Part shown: one piece after another, positions 57,446-64,000 of the stretch
Layout of the letters: the number at the start of each line of letters is the position of its first letter
How positions within the stretch are numbered: the stretch's first letter is position 1
Made by a program: the position numbers and the translations under genes
DNA from: Clostridiales bacterium
Lineage (GTDB): Bacteria; Bacillota; Clostridia; Lachnospirales; JAQSXR01
NCBI GenBank assembly: GCA_029256575.1
Contig: JAQSXR010000003.1
Location: 1 to 64,000, forward strand
Length of the DNA stretch: 64,000 nucleotides
Reading direction: 5' to 3'
Notes under the pieces: generated by a model
Databases searched by the model: none
The model's input: only the letters and a program-made list of their open reading frames with translations
What the model was told of the DNA's origin: nothing

Positions 57446-60400
57446 TTATTGGTTTTCTAGATTATCTTGAGCGGTTGCAAGCATAAGTTTGATGCGATTT
57501 AGCTGATTTACTTCGCTTGCTCCTGGATCGTAATCAATTGCTACGATATTTGAGGCAGGGAAATGCTTTCTAAGAGTCTTTATTACTCCTTTGCCGGTAA
57601 CATGGTTTGGAAGACATCCAAAAGGTTGAAGACAGGCAATATTTTCAGCTCCTTGATGTATTAATTCAATCATCTCAGCAGTTAGGAACCACCCTTCGCC
57701 ACATTGGTTTCCAAGTGAAACGATAGGTTCAGCTAATTTAGCTAAATCTGTAATATGGGTTGATGGAAGGAATCGCTTACTCTTTTTGAATACTTTTTGA
57801 GCAGGAGAGCGATACCAATCAAATAATCTTATTATTAAGTTATTTACAATCATACTTTTTCTTGAGTGGCCAAAATGATCATGTTTATAGGTTGCATTAT
57901 AACTACAGTAGTAAAAGAAGTCCATTAAATCTGGAACTACAGCTTCAGCTCCTTCGTTTTCGAGTAAGGTTACGATATCATTATTAGCACCAGGATGGAA
58001 TTTAACTAGTATCTCACCAACTACACCAACGCGTGGTTTTTTAATATCTAGTAATTCAACTTCATCAAAATCATTCACTATATTTTTAATATTTTGTTTG
58101 TATTTTCTAAAGTTACCTTTTTTAAGATCTTCTTTAATAATCTTAGCCCATTTTCTATGTAATGCATTTACTGAACCTTCAACTGCCTCATAAGGCCTTG
58201 TCTTATAAACAACCTTCATGAAAATATCACCGTACATAAGAGCCATTAGGGCTTTATTGATTAGTGGAAGAGTAAATTTAAAGCCTGGATTCTTTTCTAT
58301 CCCAGAAGTACTAAGTGAAATTACTGGTACTTGACTAAGGCCAGCTTTTTCAAGTGCTTTTCTTGTAAAAAATATATAATTAGAAGCTCTACAGCCGCCA
58401 CCAGTTTGAGTAATGATAAGAGCTGTTTTATTTAGGTCATATTTTCCGGACATTAATTCATTTAACATTTGGCCAATTGCTATAAGAGCAGGGTAACAAG
58501 CATCATTATTAATATATTTTAGCCCTGTTTCGATATCATTTCGACTGATTTCATGAGGAATCACTACATTAAATCCTGAGGAATTAAATACGGATTCAAG
58601 AAATTCAAAATGTATCGGTGACATTTGAGGTGCGATGATTGTGTACTTCTCTTTCATTTCTTCTGTAAAGACAATTCTTTCAACAGCAGAAGAAGCTTTC
58701 TTGATCTTAACACCTTTTTTATTTCTATCTTCAATCGCTGCAAGAAGAGAACGAATACGAATTCTAGCTGCACCAAGGTTGCTTACTTCATCAATCTTAA
58801 GAAGGGTGTATACTTTGTTTGCAGTTTCAAGAATATGGTGAACCTCATCTGAGGTAACAGCATCTAGACCACAACCAAAGGAGGTTAATTGTACTAATTC
58901 AAGATTTGGCATTGTTTTTACAAAGTTAGCAGCAGCATATAACCTTGAATGATAAACCCATTGATCCATTACGTTAAGCGAACGATCAACATTTCCAAGA
59001 TGTGCAATAGAGTCTTCTGTCAAAACAGGAAGTCCAAAGCCGGTAATCATTTCAGAAATACCGTGATTTACCTCAGAGTCAACGTGATATGGTCTACCAG
59101 CTAACACAATTCCTGTTACACCTGTTTCGTTTATGTATTTTAGAACTTCTTCGCCTTTTTTTTGTATATCAATACGTACATTTTCTTGTTCCGTCCAAGC
59201 AGCATTTATAGCTGATTCTAATTCTTGCTTGGCAATATCCCAATCTTTAAAAGTAACGAAAAGTTCTTTAATTACTGTCTTTTTATCATTCAGATTTAAG
59301 AAAGGATTAACAAATTTAATATCACCTTTATTTACAGTATCTACGTTATTTCGAATCGTTTCAGGATAAGAGGTAACGATAGGACAGTTGTAGTTATTAT
59401 TTGCTTGTTCTTGTTCTTGACGTTCATATGCGATCGATGGGTAGAATATAAAATCTACACCTTTTTTAATTAAGAATTCGATATGTCCGTGAACTAGTTT
59501 CGCTGGATAACAAGCAGACTCACTTGGTATAGACTCAATTCCTAGCTCATAAATCTTTTTCGTTGATTCTGGTGATAACACAACTTCGAAATTCAAATTC
59601 GTAAAGAATGTATGCCAGAAAGGATAATTTTCATACATGTTTAGGACTCTTGGAATACCAACGGTTCCTCGTGTTGCAAATTCTTGAACAAGTGGTTTAT
59701 AGTCAAAAACACGTTTGTTTTTATATGCAAAAAGATTTGGGATGGTATCGTTTGATTTTGATTTACCTAATCCTAGTTCACAGCGATTGCCTGAAATATA
59801 TTGACCACCACCGGAGAATTTATTTATTGTTAATAAGCAGCTATTTGTACAACCCTTACATCGAGTCATGTTTGTTACTACTTGTAAATTATCTAGTTCC
59901 TTCGAAGATAGAAGAGTGGTTTTATGGTTAGCTGTAAAACGCTCTCTGGCAATTAGAGCAGCACCAAAGGCTCCCATCATACCTGCAATGTCTGGTCGTA
60001 CTGCTTCACGCCCTGATATTATTTCAAAGCTTCTAAGAACGGCATCATTATAAAAAGTACCTCCTTGAACAACAATATGTTCACCTAAATCTTTTGGATC
60101 TGTAACTTTTATAACTTTAAGTAAAGCATTTTTAATAACGGAATAGGAGATACCAGCGGATAAGTCTTCAACTTTACCACCTTCTTTTTGAGCTTGTTTC
60201 ACACGAGAATTCATAAATACAGTACATCTTGAACCCAGATCAATTGGACTATTTGCAAGTAATGCAATCTTTGCAAAATCCTTTACATCATATCCTAATG
60301 AAATTGAGAATGTTTCGATAAATGATCCACAGCCAGAAGAGCAAGCCTCGTTCAATAGGATGCTATCAATAACTCCATTTTTTATACGAATACATTTCAT

Positions 60401-61672
60401 ATCTTGTCCACCGATGTCGAGTATAAAATCTACATTAGGAACGAAGAAACTGGAAGCTTTGTAGTGAGCAACTGTTTCAACTTCACCATAGTCTAATTTG
60501 AGCGCAGATTTAACAAGTGCTTCTCCGTATCCAGTTGAACAAGAGCTAACAATATTAGCACCTTCAGGAAGAGCACTGTATAATTCTTTAAGTTCTTTCA
60601 TGATTACTCTTAATGGCTTCCCTTTATTATTTCCATAAAAAGAATATAATAAGGAACCATCTTCAGCAACGAGTGCTATTTTAGTAGTTGTTGACCCAGC
60701 ATCGATACCTAAGTAACAGTTTCCTTTGTATGTAGATAATTCTGTTTTAGCAACCGTATTTTTATTATGTCTATCCGTAAATTCTTCATATGCAGCAGTA
60801 GATGAGAATAGTGGTTGGAGTCTTGGTATATCGGACTCTATTTCTTCACCTGTCTTTAATTTATTGATTAATTCAGAGATTGATATCTCTTCCGTTTTCT
60901 TAGCAGCGATGGCAGAACCAACACATGCAAATAAGTGAGAATGTGCTGGTGCAACTACATTTTCAGGTTTTAAATGTAGGGTGTCAATAAAACGATTCTT
61001 AAGTTCTGATAGAAAATGAAGAGGACCGCCTAAGAAAGCAACATTTCCTCTAATTGGTTTTCCACAAGCAAGTCCACTTATTGTTTGATTCACGACTGCT
61101 TGGAAAATAGAAACAGATAAATCTTCCTTTGTAGCGCCTTCGTTCATAAGTGGTTGAACATCTGATTTTGCGAAAACACCACAACGTGCGGCAATCGGAT
61201 AAATAACCTTATAGTTTTTTGCGCGTTCATTTAAACCAGCGGCATCTGTTTGAAGAAGAGTAGCCATTTGATCAATAAATGAACCAGTTCCTCCAGCACA
61301 AACACCGTTCATACGTTGTTCAACACCATTTGTAAAATATATTATCTTAGCATCCTCACCACCAAGCTCAATTGCAACATCTGTCTGAGGTGCATAATCT
61401 TTTATAGCTTTTGTTACTGCAACAACTTCTTGAATGAATGATACTTCTAATATTTTTGATATAGAAAGACCGCCAGAACCAGTTATCATAGCTTTGACGT
61501 TTATATTATCTAACTTCTCATTACAATCGTTCAATAAATCTAGAAGTGTTAATCGAATATTAGAAAAATGCCTTTTATAGTTGTTATATATTATTTCGTT
61601 TTCTGAGTCTAATACTACCATTTTAACAGTAGTAGAACCAACATCAATACCAAGTAATCCAAGTTTATTCAT
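57446..61672 (-). CDS. 2-hydroxyacyl-CoA dehydratase activase fusion (BadF/BcrAD ATPase + DUF2229)
   Basis: The 1408-residue protein has two ASKHA-type ATPase modules, [16 protein letters not shown] (residues 5-20) and [20 protein letters not shown] (about 323). Each is followed by iron-sulfur cluster loops ([31 protein letters not shown]). The rest is the DUF2229/dehydratase-like region ([46 protein letters not shown]). These large fusions are related to activators of 2-hydroxyglutaryl-CoA dehydratase and benzoyl-CoA reductase; their own reaction is unknown. AAGGAG lies 11 bases before the ATG. No dehydratase subunits are beside it. Confidence 0.9.
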   Translation of the reverse strand: MNKLGLLGIDVGSTTVKMVVLDSENEIIYNNYKRHFSNIRLTLLDLLNDCNEKLDNINVKAMITGSGGLSISKILEVSFIQEVVAVTKAIKDYAPQTDVAIELGGEDAKIIYFTNGVEQRMNGVCAGGTGSFIDQMATLLQTDAAGLNERAKNYKVIYPIAARCGVFAKSDVQPLMNEGATKEDLSVSIFQAVVNQTISGLACGKPIRGNVAFLGGPLHFLSELKNRFIDTLHLKPENVVAPAHSHLFACVGSAIAAKKTEEISISELINKLKTGEEIESDIPRLQPLFSSTAAYEEFTDRHNKNTVAKTELSTYKGNCYLGIDAGSTTTKIALVAEDGSLLYSFYGNNKGKPLRVIMKELKELYSALPEGANIVSSCSTGYGEALVKSALKLDYGEVETVAHYKASSFFVPNVDFILDIGGQDMKCIRIKNGVIDSILLNEACSSGCGSFIETFSISLGYDVKDFAKIALLANSPIDLGSRCTVFMNSRVKQAQKEGGKVEDLSAGISYSVIKNALLKVIKVTDPKDLGEHIVVQGGTFYNDAVLRSFEIISGREAVRPDIAGMMGAFGAALIARERFTANHKTTLLSSKELDNLQVVTNMTRCKGCTNSCLLTINKFSGGGQYISGNRCELGLGKSKSNDTIPNLFAYKNKRVFDYKPLVQEFATRGTVGIPRVLNMYENYPFWHTFFTNLNFEVVLSPESTKKIYELGIESIPSESACYPAKLVHGHIEFLIKKGVDFIFYPSIAYERQEQEQANNNYNCPIVTSYPETIRNNVDTVNKGDIKFVNPFLNLNDKKTVIKELFVTFKDWDIAKQELESAINAAWTEQENVRIDIQKKGEEVLKYINETGVTGIVLAGRPYHVDSEVNHGISEMITGFGLPVLTEDSIAHLGNVDRSLNVMDQWVYHSRLYAAANFVKTMPNLELVQLTSFGCGLDAVTSDEVHHILETANKVYTLLKIDEVSNLGAARIRIRSLLAAIEDRNKKGVKIKKASSAVERIVFTEEMKEKYTIIAPQMSPIHFEFLESVFNSSGFNVVIPHEISRNDIETGLKYINNDACYPALIAIGQMLNELMSGKYDLNKTALIITQTGGGCRASNYIFFTRKALEKAGLSQVPVISLSTSGIEKNPGFKFTLPLINKALMALMYGDIFMKVVYKTRPYEAVEGSVNALHRKWAKIIKEDLKKGNFRKYKQNIKNIVNDFDEVELLDIKKPRVGVVGEILVKFHPGANNDIVTLLENEGAEAVVPDLMDFFYYCSYNATYKHDHFGHSRKSMIVNNLIIRLFDWYRSPAQKVFKKSKRFLPSTHITDLAKLAEPIVSLGNQCGEGWFLTAEMIELIHQGAENIACLQPFGCLPNHVTGKGVIKTLRKHFPASNIVAIDYDPGASEVNQLNRIKLMLATAQDNLENQ

Positions 61673-61807
61673 ATTATTATGTACTCCTTTTTAAACCTAT
61701 GGTTAAGATAGTATTTCGTACGTTTTTTCCCTTAATCATTCCAAACAATTATACGTCACACAAATTATATATGCAAGTTAATTTGTTGTCAAAGGAAACG
61801 CAAACGG

Positions 61808-61836
61808 TTGACAGTTACATTTAAAGAATATATAAT
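61808..61836 (+). promoter_or_regulatory. Consensus sigma-A promoter for corA
   Basis: TTGACA (61808-61813), 17 bp, TATAAT (61831-61836): a perfect match. The transcript would carry a leader of about 160 bases before corA. Confidence 0.85.
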
Positions 61837-61885
61837 TAGCTATCTACTAAACAAAAATAAGCGAATTCTACAAAGGAGTGATTTT

Positions 61886-61963
61886 ATGGACCTAGCGCCG
61901 AGTTGTCATTTTTATATATGTAAGAATCTAAAATTCATAAAATCTCAGCAAAAAGCACAATAA
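61886..61963 (+). CDS. 25-residue leader ORF upstream of corA
   Basis: AAAGGAGTGATTTT precedes ATG; the product is MDLAPSCHFYICKNLKFIKS plus QQKAQ. It ends 39 bases before the corA start and overlaps the left arm of a hairpin. It is a good candidate for a regulatory leader peptide. Confidence 0.5.
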   Translation: MDLAPSCHFYICKNLKFIKSQQKAQ

Positions 61964-61977
61964 TATACTTGTGCTTA
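61953..61977 (+). promoter_or_regulatory. Leader hairpin before corA
   Basis: AAGCACAA pairs with TTGTGCTT around TAATATAC. No T-run follows, so it is not a simple terminator. The stem includes the last codons of the leader ORF, so ribosome movement would open it. Confidence 0.5.
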
Positions 61978-62002
61978 GTTAGCTATGTAGAAGGAGCGGG
62001 CG

Positions 62003-62941
62003 ATGAAAAAAATACTTAGAACCATCGATGGCAAAATAACAAGAATAGAGACTCCTGTAGAGGGATGTTGGATTGCTTTAACAAATCCAGAGTATTCACT
62101 TCTTGAAGAGATATCAGCACAATATAGTATTGATATAGATCATTTAAAAGCAGCACTAGATGAGGAAGAAAGAGCCAGAATAGAAGTTGAAGATAATTAT
62201 ACTTTAATTCTTGTCGATATTCCTGTTGTTGAACAAAGAAAGAATCAAGTATATCACGTAACAATGCCTCTAAGTATAATAATAACGGAAGAAATTATAT
62301 TTACAGTTTGCTTAAGAGATACTCCAATTCTTGAAGATTTTATGGATGGCAAAGTAAAGAATTTTTTTACAACCAAAAAAACCAGATTTATATTACAAAT
62401 GCTTTATAAGAATGCACAGTACTTTCTTCAATATCTTAGAGTAATCGATAAAAGAAGTAATATGATTGAACGTGAGCTTCACATTTCAACAAAGAATAAA
62501 GAATTAATAGAATTACTTGAATTAGAGAAGAGCTTAGTATATTTTACGACATCACTTCGTTCAAATGAAGCAGTACTTGAAAGAATGCTTCGGATAGAAT
62601 CCATTAAGCAGTATCCTGAGGATAAAGAGTTGCTTGAAGATGTTATCATAGAGAATAAACAAGCCATGGAAATGGGTGATATCTATAGTGGAATACTTAG
62701 TGGGACTATGGATGCATTTGCATCTGTTATATCAAATAACTTGAATATAGTAATGAAAATGTTAGCAGGTATAACAATAATTATGAGCATACCAACGATT
62801 ATAGCGAGTTTTTTCGGTATGAATGTAATGGGTGGAATGCCATTTCAAAATAATCCATATGGTTTTTCAATAATTATTGGTATTACCGTATTAGTTGCTC
62901 TCGTTACATTTTTTGTAATGATGAGAAAAAAAATGTTATAA
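62003..62941 (+). CDS. corA: CorA-family magnesium/divalent cation transporter
   Basis: The 312-residue protein has a long cytoplasmic domain with coiled-coil helices and two C-terminal transmembrane segments (about 252-272 and 287-307). The pore signature GMN occurs as FFGMNVMGGMPFQ between them. CorA proteins form pentameric Mg2+ channels. GGAGCGGGCG lies just before the ATG. The gene has a consensus promoter, a leader ORF and a hairpin upstream, and is followed 12 bases later by a rhomboid-like gene, so the two may be co-transcribed. Confidence 0.93.
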   Translation: MKKILRTIDGKITRIETPVEGCWIALTNPEYSLLEEISAQYSIDIDHLKAALDEEERARIEVEDNYTLILVDIPVVEQRKNQVYHVTMPLSIIITEEIIFTVCLRDTPILEDFMDGKVKNFFTTKKTRFILQMLYKNAQYFLQYLRVIDKRSNMIERELHISTKNKELIELLELEKSLVYFTTSLRSNEAVLERMLRIESIKQYPEDKELLEDVIIENKQAMEMGDIYSGILSGTMDAFASVISNNLNIVMKMLAGITIIMSIPTIIASFFGMNVMGGMPFQNNPYGFSIIIGITVLVALVTFFVMMRKKML

Positions 62942-62953
62942 GGATGTGTTGAT

Positions 62954-63793
62954 ATGAAATTTTTGAATAAAATGGAAAAAACATTCGGTAGATTTGCAAT
63001 CAAAAATTTAATGTTATACGTAATCGTAATAAACATTATTGGAATTTTTGCAACACTTATAGAACCAAATCTAGTAAACTCTCTCTATTTTAATCCAGTA
63101 GCGTTTTTGAATGGAGAAGTGTGGAGAATCTTTACAGTTGCTTTCATGCCGACTACTGAAGTTGGGTTATTAATGGGATTAATATTATATTTTTACTATT
63201 GGGTTGGATCTTCGATTGAGAATACAATAGGTAGTTTTAAATTTAATGTATATTATTTTAGTGGCTATCTACTTACAATAATAGTAAGTTTATTAACTTC
63301 TTTTCCAGTTGAAAATTTAGGATACTTAAATTTATCAATATTTTTAGCTTTTGCCGCATTAGCTCCAAATCATACAGTTTTGTTATTCTTTATATTACCT
63401 GTAAAAATGAAATATCTAGCTTTATTTGATGTTGTATTACAGTTATACATTGCTGTTGGCGCAATATTTAATAAAAGTTTGGCTGCATTTCCTAGTATTC
63501 GCTATGGATTAGCGATGACAGTACTTGTACCTTTGATAAATGCCGGTATTTTTGCATTGTTATTTCGATCAGGTAGGGGGCTTTCAAAGAATAATAAACA
63601 GCGTAGATTTGAAAAAGAATTTAGGCAACAAATGGCACATAATCAAAGTAAAACGTATGAGCCGAAACATAGATGTACTGTTTGCGGAAGAACAGAAGTA
63701 GATGACGAGAGTTTAGAATTTAGATTTTGTTCTAAATGCGAAGGAAATTATGAGTATTGCTCAGACCATTTATTTAATCATGAGCATAAGTAG
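62954..63793 (+). CDS. Rhomboid-like membrane protein with C-terminal zinc ribbon
   Basis: The 279-residue protein has six hydrophobic helices in residues 18-200. GEVWRIFTVAFMP near residue 55 matches the rhomboid L1 loop (usually ExWRxxT). The catalytic Gly-x-Ser and His are not in the expected places (the segment reads NLSIFLAFAALAPN), so it is probably an inactive derlin-like relative. The C-terminus carries CTVCGRTE and CSKCEGNYEYC, a zinc ribbon. AAGGATG lies 9 bases before the ATG, close behind corA. Role unknown. Confidence 0.8.
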   Translation: MKFLNKMEKTFGRFAIKNLMLYVIVINIIGIFATLIEPNLVNSLYFNPVAFLNGEVWRIFTVAFMPTTEVGLLMGLILYFYYWVGSSIENTIGSFKFNVYYFSGYLLTIIVSLLTSFPVENLGYLNLSIFLAFAALAPNHTVLLFFILPVKMKYLALFDVVLQLYIAVGAIFNKSLAAFPSIRYGLAMTVLVPLINAGIFALLFRSGRGLSKNNKQRRFEKEFRQQMAHNQSKTYEPKHRCTVCGRTEVDDESLEFRFCSKCEGNYEYCSDHLFNHEHK

Positions 63794-63803
63794 AAAAACT
63801 TAC

Positions 63804-63830
63804 GGGTAATGATTTACATCATTGCCCTTT
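63804..63830 (+). terminator. Terminator after the rhomboid-like gene
   Basis: GGGTAATGA pairs with TCATTGCCC, followed by TTTGATTTATTTT. Confidence 0.75.
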
Positions 63831-63855
63831 GATTTATTTTAAAGGAGAGATAACA

Positions 63856-64000
63856 TTGAAAAAGACAAAAATTATAGCTACACTAGGACCTGCTGCAGAA
63901 AGTAAAGAAATACTTAAGAAATTATTTCAAAATGGAGTAAATATATGTAGATTAAATTTCTCTCATGGAGATCATGAGGAACAGCTTAGAAGAATTAATC
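63856..64000 (+). CDS. Pyruvate kinase, second copy (5' part)
   Basis: A TTG start, 8 bases after AAAGGAG, opens KKTKIIATLGPAAESKEIL and then NICRLNFSHGDHEEQL, the N-terminus of a pyruvate kinase. It runs off the right edge, so the rest is not seen. It is a paralogue of the complete pyruvate kinase at 52546-54285 and differs clearly from it. Confidence 0.92.
   Translation, partial: MKKTKIIATLGPAAESKEILKKLFQNGVNICRLNFSHGDHEEQLRRIN

Overview
The window is low-GC Firmicutes DNA. Gene content (YtaF-type sporulation membrane protein, archaeal-type AspRS, pyruvate kinases with a C-terminal PEP-utiliser domain, a 1408-residue activase fusion) and strong GGAGG ribosome binding sites point to a Lachnospiraceae member close to Lachnoclostridium (Clostridium) phytofermentans. 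This placement is inferred from protein recognition, not from any search.

Region 1 (1-17338) is the end of guaA followed by a degraded 16.6-kb genomic island. A 14-bp piece of the guaA 3' end is repeated at 17325-17338, so the element has attL/attR-like ends. No intact integrase remains, only three tyrosine-recombinase fragments. The cargo is accessory and largely broken: DUF2971 relics, an unknown gene pair, HEPN-type proteins, an hsdR fragment, a NACHT (STAND) NTPase, a KAP NTPase relic and a DUF4145 protein. Between 5.3 and 8.2 kb, unrelated small genes in one orientation are each separated by a near-identical 18-bp motif (TAGTACGATAAATTTTAA, six copies). This looks like a cassette array and is the most interesting feature of the window.

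Region 2 (17.3-23.3 kb) holds a displaced palindromic terminator, a broken MerR regulator behind an intact MerR-type promoter, a GNAT acetyltransferase, a DUF2935 protein, a flavin amine oxidase, a CBS-pair protein and a rhodanese lipoprotein.

Region 3 (23.5-30.9 kb) is a [NiFe]-hydrogenase operon: small and large subunits, maturation protease, HypA-like, HypF, HypC, HypD and HypE. HypD is broken by an internal deletion plus frameshift, HypE appears to lack about 40 internal residues, HypA lacks its zinc domain and no hypB is present, so the system is probably decaying or depends on genes elsewhere.

Region 4 (31-39.3 kb) carries purC, purB, purA, an ABC exporter pair and a HAD phosphatase. 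purC, purA, the first ABC gene and the HAD gene each lack an internal or N-terminal block. This is unusual for housekeeping genes and needs checking against assembly error.

Region 5 (39.3-64 kb) is conserved chromosome: DUF1846 protein, glycerol kinase, alpha/beta hydrolase, YtaF, NADP-type glutamate dehydrogenase, aspartate-semialdehyde dehydrogenase, a structured RNA candidate, AspRS, GlmS, a cell-wall amidase, two pyruvate kinases, a Na/Pi transporter, a membrane MutS-like ATPase, a BadF/2-hydroxyacyl-CoA-dehydratase-type activase, a CorA transporter with a leader ORF, and a rhomboid-like membrane protein. Palindromic GTCCCC repeats sit in intergenic gaps. No tRNA, rRNA or CRISPR array was seen.
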